A DNA stretch of 64,000 nucleotides from Methanocalculus natronophilus (GCF_038751955.1 NZ_JBCEXH010000004.1:62001-126000), one strand, 5' to 3'; counted from the stretch's first letter, positions 44,617-53,928 are shown. Numbers and translations are program-made. Notes: generated by a model not told the origin, from the sequence alone.

Positions 44617-45513
44617 ATGCATCACATCATCTCGATCAGGGAGGTATCCAGGGAGGAGATCGATGATATTCTCGATCGCGCGTCTGCGATTGACTCCGGC
44701 AATTTTGATTCTGAAGCCCTGAAAGGGAAAATTCTTGCAAATCTTTTCTTTGAACCAAGTACCCGGACACAGATGTCATTTGCCTCGGCGATGATGCGGC
44801 TTGGCGGGTCGGTCATCTCGCTTGGATCGGTTGAGGCAAGTTCGGTTGCAAAAGGCGAGACACTGGCAGACACTATCCGGGTTGTCTCAGGTTATGCAGA
44901 TGCCATTGTATTGAGGCATCCATTGGAAGGGGCAGCACGGTTTGCATCTGAGTCTGCAACCATCCCTGTCATCAATGCCGGAGATGGTGCAGGCCAGCAC
45001 CCGTCCCAGACACTCCTTGATCTCTTCACCATCCGGCAGTCGATGTCCCTTGAGAAGATCAATATCGGGTTTTTGGGTGATCTCAGGTACGGGAGGACCG
45101 CCCATTCGCTTGCTGCCGCGCTCTCACGCTATGATGCCCGGATACATACGATAACGCCAAAAGGGCTCGAACTCCCACCGGGACTGACAGAAGATCTCAT
45201 CGAGTACGGGACAGACATAGTCGTCCATGAGCATCTAGAGGATGTTGTGGAGGATCTTGATGTGCTGTACGTCACGCGAATCCAGAGGGAGCGGTTTCCG
45301 GATCCCGCTGATTATGCCTCGATTGCCTCCAGCTACCGGGTGACACCTGACGTTATCCGGGGTGTGTCAGATCGGTTCCTCCTGATGCATCCGCTTCCAC
45401 GGGTTGATGAGATAGATCCCCGTGTCGATGCTCTTCCCTGTGCCCGGTACTTTGAACAATCCAGAAATGGTGTGCCCGTCCGTATGGCGATGCTCCAGAA
45501 GGTGTTTTTATGA
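44617..45513 (+). CDS. pyrB: Aspartate carbamoyltransferase catalytic subunit
   Basis: 298 residues. Carbamoyl-phosphate site 'FFEPSTRTQMSFASAMMRLG' and 'VLRHPLEGAARFASE', then 'NAGDGAGQHPSQTLLDLFTI' and 'LLMHPLPRVDEIDPRVD'. It catalyses the first pyrimidine-specific step. The ATG at 44617 begins 'MHHIISIREVSREE'; an earlier in-frame ATG at 44569 is unlikely. It overlaps pyrI by 4 nt. Confidence 0.97.
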   Translation: MHHIISIREVSREEIDDILDRASAIDSGNFDSEALKGKILANLFFEPSTRTQMSFASAMMRLGGSVISLGSVEASSVAKGETLADTIRVVSGYADAIVLRHPLEGAARFASESATIPVINAGDGAGQHPSQTLLDLFTIRQSMSLEKINIGFLGDLRYGRTAHSLAAALSRYDARIHTITPKGLELPPGLTEDLIEYGTDIVVHEHLEDVVEDLDVLYVTRIQRERFPDPADYASIASSYRVTPDVIRGVSDRFLLMHPLPRVDEIDPRVDALPCARYFEQSRNGVPVRMAMLQKVFL

Positions 45514-45974
45514 AAGGAAAGCCTGAAGACGGACTCCTGATCAGCCCTATACGGAACGGGACAGTCATCGATCATATTGCAGCAGGCGAAGGACTCCCGG
45601 TTCTCCGCATCCTCGGGATCACCGGCAGGACAACAGAAGAACTCTCTGTTGCGACAAATGTGGAGAGCAGACAGATGGGGAAGAAGGATATCGTCAAGAT
45701 CGAGAACCGCGAACTTGTCAAGGAAGAGGTCGACAGAATATCCTTAATTGCCCCAAAGGCGAGCATCAATATCATCCGTGAGTACCGGGTTGTCCAAAAG
45801 ATTGGTGTTGAGATACCCTCTGAAGTGGTTGGGGTGATCCGCTGCCCAAATCCTGCCTGTATCTCAAATGCAAATGAACCTATCCGGAGCTTGTTTGCCT
45901 GCCAGCGGAGAGGATACCGGTGCAGGTACTGCGATACCATGATCACCCGGGATGTTGGATCCTACATCGTCTGA
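45510..45974 (+). CDS. pyrI: Aspartate carbamoyltransferase regulatory subunit
   Basis: 154 residues with an allosteric nucleotide-binding domain ('GTVIDHIAAGEGLPVLRILG') and a C-terminal zinc domain with four cysteines ('CPNPACISNANEP', 'ACQRRGYRCRYCD'). It forms the regulated holoenzyme with PyrB. ATGA overlap with pyrB. Confidence 0.97.
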   Translation: MKGKPEDGLLISPIRNGTVIDHIAAGEGLPVLRILGITGRTTEELSVATNVESRQMGKKDIVKIENRELVKEEVDRISLIAPKASINIIREYRVVQKIGVEIPSEVVGVIRCPNPACISNANEPIRSLFACQRRGYRCRYCDTMITRDVGSYIV

Positions 45975-46023
45975 TTCTCTTCCTTTCTGCTTTTCCCGGA
46001 CTGCCACACAGCCAGAAACTGCA

Positions 46024-46482
46024 TTATTCGATCGGGTGGCCTTCCAAATCGATCTCCCCGCGGCAGATCCGGGTGCTTGAGACGATCTTCCCGTCATCTG
46101 CCATGATACAGTGTATCTGGTAGATATCCACTTTCTTCATCCCTTTCCTGCCCCGTATCCGGTTGATCTCCTCGGCGACAGGAAACGTCTCTTCAGAGAC
46201 GACAAGTGCTTCAAAATCCTCAGTGAGTGCAGATCCAAACCTATCCGTTAAGCACTCGATCCGGTGGCCTGCAGGAAAACCAGCTGAACTGATCCATGCG
46301 TCCAGTTCCCTCAATCGATCTTCAAAGGGGCGGACAGGATGGGTCTTTGCAGATGCAAAATCATCAGAAGTAAGTCCTATTGTGACAAAACCGCCTTTCC
46401 CAGCGATTTCAAAGGATCGTGTCAGGAGCACTTTATGGCCGACATGAAAGGGATCGAAGGTGCCCCCTACCATAACGTTCAT
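46024..46482 (-). CDS. coaD: Phosphopantetheine adenylyltransferase, archaeal type
   Basis: 152 residues, nucleotidyltransferase fold with 'VGGTFDPFHVGHKVLLTRSF' and 'DDGKIVSSTRICRGEI'. It makes dephospho-CoA, the penultimate CoA step. It is convergent with pyrI (49 bp) and divergent from the carbonic anhydrase-like gene. Confidence 0.94.
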   Translation of the reverse strand: MNVMVGGTFDPFHVGHKVLLTRSFEIAGKGGFVTIGLTSDDFASAKTHPVRPFEDRLRELDAWISSAGFPAGHRIECLTDRFGSALTEDFEALVVSEETFPVAEEINRIRGRKGMKKVDIYQIHCIMADDGKIVSSTRICRGEIDLEGHPIE

Positions 46483-46510
46483 GCAAGAATCCTTCTACAT
46501 ATATACTCTT

Positions 46511-47002
46511 ATGTGTAGTGGTGGACTCACCGGATTGTGTGGATTTGTTGCAGAAAATGCCACAATCATTGGAGATGTGGTTTGTGGAAAAGACGTGAGT
46601 GTCTGGTTTTCTGCGGTTATCCGGGGAGATCGCGAACCCATTGTTGTTGGTGACGGATCAAATATCCAGGATAATGTGGTTGTCCACGCAAGCCCAGGCT
46701 ATCCGGCAACAATTGGAAAAGAAGTCTCTGTTGGGCATGGAGCAATAATCCATGGCTGCACCATCAGAGATGAGGTGCTCATTGGAATGGGTGCGATTGT
46801 GATGAACGGTGCGGTGATCGGATCTGGGAGCATCATCGGCGCGGGTGCGGTTGTGACTGAAGGAAAGACAATCCCGGAGAATTCGCTTGTCCTTGGTGTT
46901 CCTGGGAAGGTTGTTGCTATGACGAATGCAGAGCAGCGGGAATCCATCCTGAAGAATGCAACAGACTACCGGGAACTTGCAGCGAGGTATACCAATGCGT
47001 AG
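46511..47002 (+). CDS. Gamma-carbonic anhydrase-like hexapeptide-repeat protein
   Basis: About 163 residues of left-handed beta-helix. Metal-ligand histidines of the gamma-CA type are in 'NVVVHASPG' and 'VSVGHGAIIHGCTIRDEVL', so zinc or iron binding looks intact. 'SVWFSAVIRGDREPI' is the family arginine/aspartate core. CO2 hydration or bicarbonate handling is likely; many family members have other or unknown activity. TATA-like ACATATATAC lies just upstream of the start. The next gene starts inside its 3' end (8-nt overlap), so it is co-translated with the HdrA-like protein. Confidence 0.88.
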   Translation: MCSGGLTGLCGFVAENATIIGDVVCGKDVSVWFSAVIRGDREPIVVGDGSNIQDNVVVHASPGYPATIGKEVSVGHGAIIHGCTIRDEVLIGMGAIVMNGAVIGSGSIIGAGAVVTEGKTIPENSLVLGVPGKVVAMTNAEQRESILKNATDYRELAARYTNA

Positions 47003-48272
47003 AGTTGTTGTTATTGGGGGTGGTGTTGCCGGTATCCAGGCTGCGCTTGATGTGGCAAACCATGGGATCCCGGTCACCTTAATTGAACGTGAACCGACTA
47101 TCGGCGGCCATATGGCCCAGCTGGACAAGACGTTTCCGACAAATGACTGTTCGATGTGCATCCTCTCGCCGAAGATGGTAGATGTCGAGCGGCATCCCCT
47201 CATCACTATCAGGACTATGACCGAGGTCACCTCAATTGAAGGCGAACAGGGAGCGTTCCGGGTGAATGTTGTCGGGCACCCGCGCTATATTGACGCATCA
47301 CGCTGCACCGGGTGCGGGGACTGCGAGGAGATCTGCCCGGTTGAGGTCTATAACCGCTTCGACGCCGGTATGGGGGTGAGAAAGGCGATCTATAAAGCGC
47401 ATCCGCAGGTAGTCCCGAATCTCGTTGTCCGTGATGCAGAGCATTGTATCGAATGCGGCCTCTGCTATGATATCTGTGGAAGGGAGGCTGTTCTTCGTGA
47501 GGATGCAGAGAAGAGAGAGGTGATCGAGGCAGGGAGCATCATCATCGCAACCGGCTACCAGCTCTTTGATGCCCGGAAGAAGCAGATCTTTGGGTATCTC
47601 CGCTACCCCGATGTTCTGACAAGCCTTGAGTTTGAACGGATGATCAATGCGAGCGGGCCGACCGGCGGCGCTCTCAGACGGCTCTCGGATGGAACGGTTC
47701 CGCGCTCAGTTGTCTTTGTCCAGTGTGTCGGATCCCGTGATATTCCGCTGCAGAGGCCATACTGTTCATCAGTCTGCTGCATGTATGCCCTGAAGAATGC
47801 GATGCTGATCCTTGAACACTATCCTGAGACGGAGGTTTCTATCCTCTACAACGATATCCGGGCATATGGAAAAGGATACGAAGAGTATCGGATGCGTGCC
47901 GAGGAAGCAGGCGTCAATCTGGTTCGTGGCTTCCCCGGTGAAGTGACTGAAGGCAAGGATGATCTCATCCTCCCGATCGAGGATACAGAGACTGGTGAAT
48001 TCATCAGTCTCCATGCGGATCTTGTGGTGCTCTCCGCCGGGTTTGAGCCGGTTCCCGACACACAGGAGCTTGCCCGCCAACTCGGCCTTGAGATGGATGA
48101 GAACGGGTTTTTGAACACAACCGATGCAAAACTTGATCCCGTTGGAACTGTTCGTCCCGGGATTTACTGTGCCGGTACTGTCACTGCACCCCGTGATATC
48201 CCTGATTCGGTGATGACCGCTGGAGCTGCTGCCATGCGGGCGACACGGGATATCCTGATGTCTGGTGAATAA
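46995..48272 (+). CDS. Short HdrA-like FAD/iron-sulfur oxidoreductase
   Basis: 425 residues. It opens with the FAD motif 'VVVIGGGVAGIQAALDVANH', then 'TFPTNDCSMCILSPKMV', the special HdrA cysteine segment. Two [4Fe-4S] ferredoxin motifs follow ('CTGCGDCEEICP', 'CIECGLCYDICG'), then 'VQCVGSRD...YCSSVCCMYA'-type cysteines and a C-terminal FAD part ('GIYCAGTVTAPRDIPDSVM'). Canonical HdrA is about 650 residues with extra ends; this is the core only, like QmoA-type proteins. Electron transfer or bifurcation with another Hdr or hydrogenase module is likely. It overlaps the next gene by 1 nt. Confidence 0.88.
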   Translation: MRRVVVIGGGVAGIQAALDVANHGIPVTLIEREPTIGGHMAQLDKTFPTNDCSMCILSPKMVDVERHPLITIRTMTEVTSIEGEQGAFRVNVVGHPRYIDASRCTGCGDCEEICPVEVYNRFDAGMGVRKAIYKAHPQVVPNLVVRDAEHCIECGLCYDICGREAVLREDAEKREVIEAGSIIIATGYQLFDARKKQIFGYLRYPDVLTSLEFERMINASGPTGGALRRLSDGTVPRSVVFVQCVGSRDIPLQRPYCSSVCCMYALKNAMLILEHYPETEVSILYNDIRAYGKGYEEYRMRAEEAGVNLVRGFPGEVTEGKDDLILPIEDTETGEFISLHADLVVLSAGFEPVPDTQELARQLGLEMDENGFLNTTDAKLDPVGTVRPGIYCAGTVTAPRDIPDSVMTAGAAAMRATRDILMSGE

Positions 48273-49291
48273 TGCGAACGCGGACGATCTGGTGGGAGGA
48301 AGCAGGTGTCGGTATGATCGACCAGACCCTTCTTCCGGGTGCGTATACAGAGATTGTGACTCCTGACCTGGCCGGCCTGATCCATGCCATCCAGACTCTC
48401 AGGGTTCGCGGGGCGCCAGCACTTGGGGTTGCCGGGGCATACGGCGTTGCCCTTGCCTGTAAGCATGCGCTTGACGGGCCTGAGGGTGCCTTCTACTCCC
48501 GTGTCCAGCAGGATGCGGGCCTGATACGTACTGCCCGCCCGACAGCAGTCAATCTCGGGTGGGGTGTTGATCGGGTCATGGCTGCTGTGAAAGCCTCGCA
48601 GAACCCGGAGCAGGCATTTCATGAAGCACTCTCCTGCGCAGAACGCCTGGCAGATGAGGATGAGGAGACCTGCCGCATGATCGGAGGACATGGTGCTGGC
48701 CTGCTTCCGGATGAATGCACCGTCCTGACACACTGCAATGCCGGTGCCCTTGCCTGTGCTGCGTATGGGACTGCTCTTGGTGTTGTCAGAAGCGCTGTGG
48801 CTGATGGGAAATTGGTCTCGGTTCTCTCGTGTGAAACCCGCCCCCTCCTCCAGGGTTCCCGCCTGACAGCGTGGGAGCTTGAGAGGGATGGTATCCCGGT
48901 GACGACGATTATTGATTCTGAAGCGGCGTTTTTGATGCAGAAAGGTGCAGTCGACTGCGTCATCGTTGGTGCAGACCGGATCTGCGCTGACGGTGTCTTC
49001 AATAAGATCGGGACATACATGCACGCGGTATCTGCACACCATCATGGCATCCCGTTCTATGTTGCCGCTCCACACTCAACCTTTGACTCCAACCGGCGTG
49101 TGGCTGATGTGATCATCGAGGAGCGCGGCCGTGACGAGGTGGCATCATTTTGTGGCACGAAGACGGTACCGGATACTGTGCCTGTCCTGAACTATGCCTT
49201 TGACGCGACACCGCTTTCCCTGGTGACCGCAATCATAACCGAGGAAGGTCTGATCAGGCCCCCGTATGATCATCCCTGGCTCCTGCCCTGA
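48272..49291 (+). CDS. mtnA: S-methyl-5-thioribose-1-phosphate isomerase-like (MtnA)
   Basis: 339 residues of the eIF2B-alpha-like isomerase family. Substrate site 'RVRGAPALGVAGAYGVALAC' and 'ARPTAVNLGWGVDR', catalytic cysteine in 'VLTHCNAGALACAAYG' and catalytic Asp in 'CVIVGADRICADGVFNKIG' are all present. The enzyme isomerises MTR-1-phosphate to the ribulose form in methionine salvage; archaeal relatives can act on other ribose phosphates. It overlaps the HdrA-like stop by 1 nt. Confidence 0.93.
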   Translation: MRTRTIWWEEAGVGMIDQTLLPGAYTEIVTPDLAGLIHAIQTLRVRGAPALGVAGAYGVALACKHALDGPEGAFYSRVQQDAGLIRTARPTAVNLGWGVDRVMAAVKASQNPEQAFHEALSCAERLADEDEETCRMIGGHGAGLLPDECTVLTHCNAGALACAAYGTALGVVRSAVADGKLVSVLSCETRPLLQGSRLTAWELERDGIPVTTIIDSEAAFLMQKGAVDCVIVGADRICADGVFNKIGTYMHAVSAHHHGIPFYVAAPHSTFDSNRRVADVIIEERGRDEVASFCGTKTVPDTVPVLNYAFDATPLSLVTAIITEEGLIRPPYDHPWLLP

Positions 49292-49335
49292 AGCAAGGTG
49301 CTAAGCATACAGAGGATCAATAATCTGAATACTAT

Positions 49336-50037
49336 ATGTTCATTCTCGATCCAACATGGGAACGCCTGATGGTCATCCTTGGAGAGGTGACGCTCTTTGT
49401 CGCTCTCTTCCTCTTTGCCCTGGCAATAGTCATGGCGATTCTGATCGTCACCTCGATCCGGTCGGGGCGTGTCATCTTCCCTGCTCTCTTACGGCCCTTT
49501 CTTGTTCTCCTTGAAGGTGTTGTGAAAAGTATCTGCACCTTTATTGGCATTGAGCCAGGTGAGCTGCTCCGCTTTATGATCCGGCTTGATAACCGGATGA
49601 ATACCCAGGCATTTGCCGAGATACCTGTCGAAAAACGTGCGGTATTTCTGCCACAGTGCCTCCGCTCCGCGAAATGCCCGGCTCACCTCACCCCTGAAGG
49701 TCTCGTCTGTGTTAGTTGTGGCGGATGTGATCTGGGTACAACCATCCCGGCTATGAAATCCCTTGGATACAGGATTTTCATCATACCGGGATCAACGTTT
49801 ATTAAACGGATGGTGCAGAAGTATCATCCCGAGGCGATCATCGGTGTCGGGTGTCTCATGGAGGTGAAAGAGGGGCTTGATATGTGTAACCGGGTTGGCC
49901 TTGTCGGGATGGGTGTCGTGACGATGAAGGACGGGTGTGTCGAGACGATCGTCGGCTGGCAGGATCTCTTTGATGTGGTCAGTATCGGGATCGATCCGGA
50001 ATCAATCCCCGATAATCTTCACATTTCGTCCAATTAA
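49336..50037 (+). CDS. DUF116 membrane protein with cysteine cluster
   Basis: 233 residues. Residues about 8-40 form one or two membrane helices ('ILGEVTLFVALFLFALAIVM'). The cytoplasmic part has the DUF116 pattern 'VFLPQCLRSAKCPAHLTPEG', 'LVCVSCGGCDLGTTIPAMKS' and 'IIGVGCLMEVKEGLDM', six cysteines that could hold an iron-sulfur cluster or zinc. The function is unknown. Its last 36 bases overlap the convergent bactofilin-like gene. Confidence 0.9.
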   Translation: MFILDPTWERLMVILGEVTLFVALFLFALAIVMAILIVTSIRSGRVIFPALLRPFLVLLEGVVKSICTFIGIEPGELLRFMIRLDNRMNTQAFAEIPVEKRAVFLPQCLRSAKCPAHLTPEGLVCVSCGGCDLGTTIPAMKSLGYRIFIIPGSTFIKRMVQKYHPEAIIGVGCLMEVKEGLDMCNRVGLVGMGVVTMKDGCVETIVGWQDLFDVVSIGIDPESIPDNLHISSN

Positions 50038-50412
50038 GGTTCCTGATGTTATCTTGCCGTATATGAGGACAGAATTGTCTGTTTTCACATCCCCGACCAC
50101 GGCGCCGGGACGGATGATGATATCTCCTCCTGCCTCGATCCCATTGAGTACTGCCCGATCACAGATCGTCACATTGTCATTCACATAGATCTTCCCCTTG
50201 ACAACGGCATCATGGCCTATAAAAGCGTTCTCGCAGACGATCTCGCCTTCCACTGTTGATTGCGGCCCGAGGTTTAAGTCACCCTCGACAACGAGTCTCC
50301 CCCAGAAGTGCGTCCTCTGCGGCGCCATGAAATCTCCGTGGATCTTGACGTTTCCTTCAAAATAGGATCCCGGCCTGGCGATATAGGTGTTATTTTTCTT
50401 ATAAATCCTCAT
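50002..50412 (-). CDS. Polymer-forming (bactofilin-like) beta-helix protein
   Basis: 136 residues, a right-handed-type beta-solenoid of short repeats with alternating hydrophobic residues: 'GSYFEGNVKIHGDFMAPQ', 'GRLVVEGDLNLGPQSTVEGE', 'NAFIGHDAVVKGKIYVNDNV' and 'GGDIIIRPGAVVGDVKTDNS'. It resembles bactofilins, which assemble into filaments at bacterial membranes, and archaeal homologues of unknown use. The start is ATG at 50412. It overlaps DUF116 tail-to-tail by 36 nt. Confidence 0.8.
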   Translation of the reverse strand: MRIYKKNNTYIARPGSYFEGNVKIHGDFMAPQRTHFWGRLVVEGDLNLGPQSTVEGEIVCENAFIGHDAVVKGKIYVNDNVTICDRAVLNGIEAGGDIIIRPGAVVGDVKTDNSVLIYGKITSGTLIGRNVKIIGD

Positions 50413-50435
50413 CGTTCCCCTCTCTTACTAAGCCT

Positions 50436-51293
50436 TTAGTTCATCGGCATTAATATTTCTATTCCGCTTGCCGCCATAAATACGAGCAGGGCGACGTACA
50501 TCAGGTACTTGAGATGCGTTGTTGCATCAAGGCCGCGGATGCATACAGGTGTTGCGCAGGCCTGTGTCTTCCATATCAGCTTCAGGATCGCCAGATCAAC
50601 TATGATTATTCCGACAAGGTAGGGGAGTCCCCACCAGAGGTAGGGGATGAAACTGGCGATGACAGCGAAAATGACGGAGACAAATGCAACATGAGCTGAT
50701 TTCCTGATCCCGATTCTCATCGGCAGGGTAGTTGCTCCGCCAGCGCTGTCGCCATCAACATCTTCTGCATCTTTTAGGATCTCGCGTGCGAGTGTGCCAA
50801 AGAGGGTGATTGCAGCGAGCGGCAGGGTGATGATGATCCCTTCAACACCCGCAAGTGCGCCGCCGAAGAGGAAGATGCTTCCTGAAAGGTATGCAACAGC
50901 AAGGTTACCTGCCAGTATGGTGCGTTTCAGGGTGCGTGCATAGAGGATCAGCAGAAGACTGTTGAAGAGGGCGATTGCCAGACAGATCGGGTTTGTCAGG
51001 ACCGCACAAGAGACTCCTCCGAGAAAGAGAAGCGAGGCATAGAGATACGCTGATCTGATACGTATTTCTCCTGCGGGTATCGGCCTGTCAGGACGGTTGA
51101 TGGCGTCGATTGCGGCATCATATGCATCATTGATAGTGTTGCCAGCAGCAGTTATGAGAAGAGCTGCTCCAAAGAGGAGCAGGACTTCCGGGATGAGTGT
51201 GCCGGTTGCGATGAAATAGGCAAGAATCGCGGTTGCACCTGATATGGTTGCATTTGCCGGCCGCGTGATCCTGACATATGCTCGGATATGCAT
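50436..51293 (-). CDS. UbiA-family prenyltransferase, probable DGGGP synthase
   Basis: 285 residues, about eight membrane helices. The first Asp-rich prenyl-diphosphate site is 'NTINDAYDAAIDAINRPDRP' and the second is 'REILKDAEDVDGDSAGGATT'. In archaea this enzyme adds the second geranylgeranyl chain to geranylgeranylglyceryl phosphate to make the ether-lipid core, which fits the geranylgeranyl reductase later in the window. Confidence 0.94.
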   Translation of the reverse strand: MHIRAYVRITRPANATISGATAILAYFIATGTLIPEVLLLFGAALLITAAGNTINDAYDAAIDAINRPDRPIPAGEIRIRSAYLYASLLFLGGVSCAVLTNPICLAIALFNSLLLILYARTLKRTILAGNLAVAYLSGSIFLFGGALAGVEGIIITLPLAAITLFGTLAREILKDAEDVDGDSAGGATTLPMRIGIRKSAHVAFVSVIFAVIASFIPYLWWGLPYLVGIIIVDLAILKLIWKTQACATPVCIRGLDATTHLKYLMYVALLVFMAASGIEILMPMN

Positions 51294-51430
51294 TCTACAG
51301 GAGAATAGGCTCTGCTCCTATTTTGTCATTCGCCTCTGCTACTGTTTTTGTCTGGATACTGCTGATGCCTGGAACAGGCTGACTGGAAATGTTGCCTTCC
51401 AGGCTGGATATTTTTCTCTATAAAAACGAG

Positions 51431-51505
51431 CGGGCATGGAGGGATTCGAACCCCCGACCATTAGCTTAGGAGGCTAACGCCCTATCCTGACTAGGCCACA
51501 TGCCC
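51431..51505 (-). tRNA. tRNA-Arg (CCT)
   Basis: On the minus strand, acceptor GGGCATG (51499-51505) pairs with CATGCCC (51432-51438), discriminator G. The anticodon loop CTCCTAA gives anticodon CCT. The T arm contains TTCGAAT. No intron. A TATA-like CCTTATACC (about 51533-51541, minus strand) is at the right distance upstream and sits between this tRNA and the divergent trm1 start. Confidence 0.94.
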
Positions 51506-51566
51506 TGTTGACCATTATTCTTCGGGTGACGAAGGTATAAGGTTTGCGAAAAACCAGATTGTAGGA

Positions 51567-52679
51567 ATGGATCTTGCTCAGATCACAGAAGGGATAACAG
51601 AGGTCTATGTTCCCCGGCAGGATGATTCACTCCATTTCCCGCCGGGTTCAGCAGAGGTCTTCTTCAACAGGCGGATGGAGCTGAACCGGGATGCAACGAT
51701 TCTCCTGCTGCGTGAATGTATTCCATCTGAGTATCTTGACCTGATGACGGCAACGGGTATCAGGGCGCTGCGGGTGGCACATGAATGCGGGATACCCGTG
51801 ATAGCAAATGATCGTGACTCTGATGCGATCCGGCTGCTGAGGTTCAATGCCCAAAAGCTTGGTGTATCTCTCCGTGTGGTGAACCGGGACGCAAATGCGC
51901 TTTTATCTTCTGAGAGGTTTGATGCGGTTGATCTCGATCCCTTCGGGAGCCCGGCACCCTTTCTGGATTCTGCAATCCGGTCTGCCCGGCGGTTTCTCTT
52001 TGTGACTGCAACCGATACTGCACCACTCTGCGGCGCCCACCTGAAGGCGGGGATGCGGCGGTATGCGGCAAAACCGATGAATACCGATTACCATCCTGAA
52101 GTCGGGCTCAGGATGCTGATTGGGTATGTGGGCCGTGAAGTGATGAAATATGATCGGGGGATCGAACCGCTCCTCTCGTTTGCATTTGAACATTTCCACA
52201 GGACACATATCAGGATGGTGCCGGGTGTGCGTGCGGCAGAGCAAACCCTTCGATCGCTTGGGTTCATTCACCATTGTGCGTCCTGTTCGTATCGTGAGGT
52301 GGAAGCAGGAATTTTGCCGGGCGCTGTCTTCTGTCCCCGGTGCGGGAGGAAGGCAGATCCGATCGGTCCGCTCTGGATTGGTGCAATTGCAGATCGAAAA
52401 CTGGCTTTTCTGCTGCACCAGCAGGCAGAGGTGATGAGACTCGGATCAAAGGCCCGGCTCTCACGCCTCCTGAAGATGATTTCTGAGGAGGAAGAGGTTC
52501 TTCCACACTATGATTATCACAAGGAAGCAAAAAGGCTTGGTGTCTCGCCACCCGCAATGGATACGCTTCTCACGCGTCTTATTGAGGCAGGGTATGCGGC
52601 AAGCCGTGCGCATTATTCAGGCACAGCTCTTCTGACAGATGCTCCAGTTGAGGTATTCGAAGCCGAGCTCTCCAGGTGA
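51567..52679 (+). CDS. trm1: tRNA (guanine26-N2)-dimethyltransferase
   Basis: 370 residues. 'EVFFNRRMELNRDATILLLR' and 'DLMTATGIRALRVAHECGI' form the SAM site, 'DAVDLDPFGSPAPFLDSAI' is the catalytic motif IV, and the C-terminal domain has a zinc pattern ('HHCASCSYREVE', 'FCPRCGRKADP'). It dimethylates G26 of tRNA. It is divergent from tRNA-Arg and convergent with the DRG GTPase. Confidence 0.96.
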   Translation: MDLAQITEGITEVYVPRQDDSLHFPPGSAEVFFNRRMELNRDATILLLRECIPSEYLDLMTATGIRALRVAHECGIPVIANDRDSDAIRLLRFNAQKLGVSLRVVNRDANALLSSERFDAVDLDPFGSPAPFLDSAIRSARRFLFVTATDTAPLCGAHLKAGMRRYAAKPMNTDYHPEVGLRMLIGYVGREVMKYDRGIEPLLSFAFEHFHRTHIRMVPGVRAAEQTLRSLGFIHHCASCSYREVEAGILPGAVFCPRCGRKADPIGPLWIGAIADRKLAFLLHQQAEVMRLGSKARLSRLLKMISEEEEVLPHYDYHKEAKRLGVSPPAMDTLLTRLIEAGYAASRAHYSGTALLTDAPVEVFEAELSR

Positions 52680-52704
52680 GGTAGAGGCACGGCCGGGTAG
52701 TTTG

Positions 52705-53817
52705 TTAGAGTTTTGTGACGATCGTCAGGATATCGCCGTCTGCAAGGACGTGCGGCAGGCTGACACGCTGTGCATCGTGCTTGACTGAATCTCCCCAGAC
52801 TTTTGCATACCTGAACCTGTCCACAAAATCCCGGTGGAGCCGGTTACAGACATCCTCAACGGTACTGCCTGACCGGACAATCAGGGGCTCCTCCATGTCG
52901 GCAGGGCCGCCAACAGGTTTTAGGAAGATCTGGATGAATCCAAGGTGCTCATAGATTGCGTCTTTCAGCCCATCGATATTGTATCCCGAATGAGCCGAGA
53001 TCATGATCGGGTGCTGGCCGAACTGGCTTTTCAGATTTTTGACTATCTCTTTTTTTGTCTGGTCATCAACGAGATCCACCTTGTTAATCGCGATGAAGGC
53101 AGGGATGTAGCGGCGGTTGCCGATCATCGCATCAATGAAATCCTCCTGGCTGATATTTCCACGGACCAGCACGTCAGCATTCATGATCTTGTTTTCAGCT
53201 AGGATCGACCTGATCTCTTCAAGATTTATCTCCACCGGCCCGACGGTGTTCAACCTGACACCGCCCATTCCGGTCTTCTTGATGGTGATGTCAGGTTTTG
53301 GGGTATTGACCCTGATTCCGGCATCATAGAGTTCCTTCATCAGGACATCGACGTGCCTGTCATTGAAGACATCGCCAAGGATGATGATCAGATCAGCCGT
53401 CCTGACAACTGCAATCACCTCTTTTCCACGGCCTTTCCCCATTGCAGCACCGGCGATCAAGCCCGGAATATCCAGGATCTGGATCTTTGCGCCTTTATAC
53501 TCCATCAGGCCGGGCACAACAGTGAGCGTGGTGAATGCATAATCTGCGGTTTCGCTCTTTGTGCCGGTCAGCTGGTTTAAGAGGGTAGATTTACCAACAG
53601 ATGGAAAGCCAACGAGAACAACGGTTCCGTCACCAGATTTTCTGACGGAATAGCCTTCCCCGGTGCCAGAGGATTTCATGGCCCTTGAGACTGCCTCGTC
53701 TTTCAGCTTGGCCATCTTGGCTTTCAGGCGGCCGATGTGGAGAGATGTTGCCTTATTGTATTTGGTATTCCTGAGCTCATCCTCAATTTCCCGGATCTGC
53801 TCTTCAAGGCTACTCAT
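52705..53817 (-). CDS. DRG-family (Obg-like) GTPase with TGS domain
   Basis: 370 residues. An N-terminal helix ('EEQIREIEDELRNTKYNKA') is followed by G1 'VLVGFPSVGKSTLLNQLTG', G3 'ILDIPGLIAGAAMGKGRG', G4 'AINKVDL' and a C-terminal TGS domain ('LPHVLADGDILTIVTKL'). DRG proteins bind translating ribosomes. This is the second TGS GTPase of the window after YchF, which differs in domain order. Confidence 0.95.
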   Translation of the reverse strand: MSSLEEQIREIEDELRNTKYNKATSLHIGRLKAKMAKLKDEAVSRAMKSSGTGEGYSVRKSGDGTVVLVGFPSVGKSTLLNQLTGTKSETADYAFTTLTVVPGLMEYKGAKIQILDIPGLIAGAAMGKGRGKEVIAVVRTADLIIILGDVFNDRHVDVLMKELYDAGIRVNTPKPDITIKKTGMGGVRLNTVGPVEINLEEIRSILAENKIMNADVLVRGNISQEDFIDAMIGNRRYIPAFIAINKVDLVDDQTKKEIVKNLKSQFGQHPIMISAHSGYNIDGLKDAIYEHLGFIQIFLKPVGGPADMEEPLIVRSGSTVEDVCNRLHRDFVDRFRYAKVWGDSVKHDAQRVSLPHVLADGDILTIVTKL

Positions 53818-53928
53818 TCCAATATAATTCGTCCCCGGATGACATGAATCTATGGCAGGGTGCGCAAAACAGCGGGCAATCCGGCAGGATCAGGGTTGAC
53901 GTTCTGCCGGTGGCGGGAAGGCAGCAGG

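Noticed and set aside
48164-49075. 303-codon minus-strand frame opposite mtnA
   Set aside because: Antisense of a well-supported gene; the composition is that of a codon-bias shadow.
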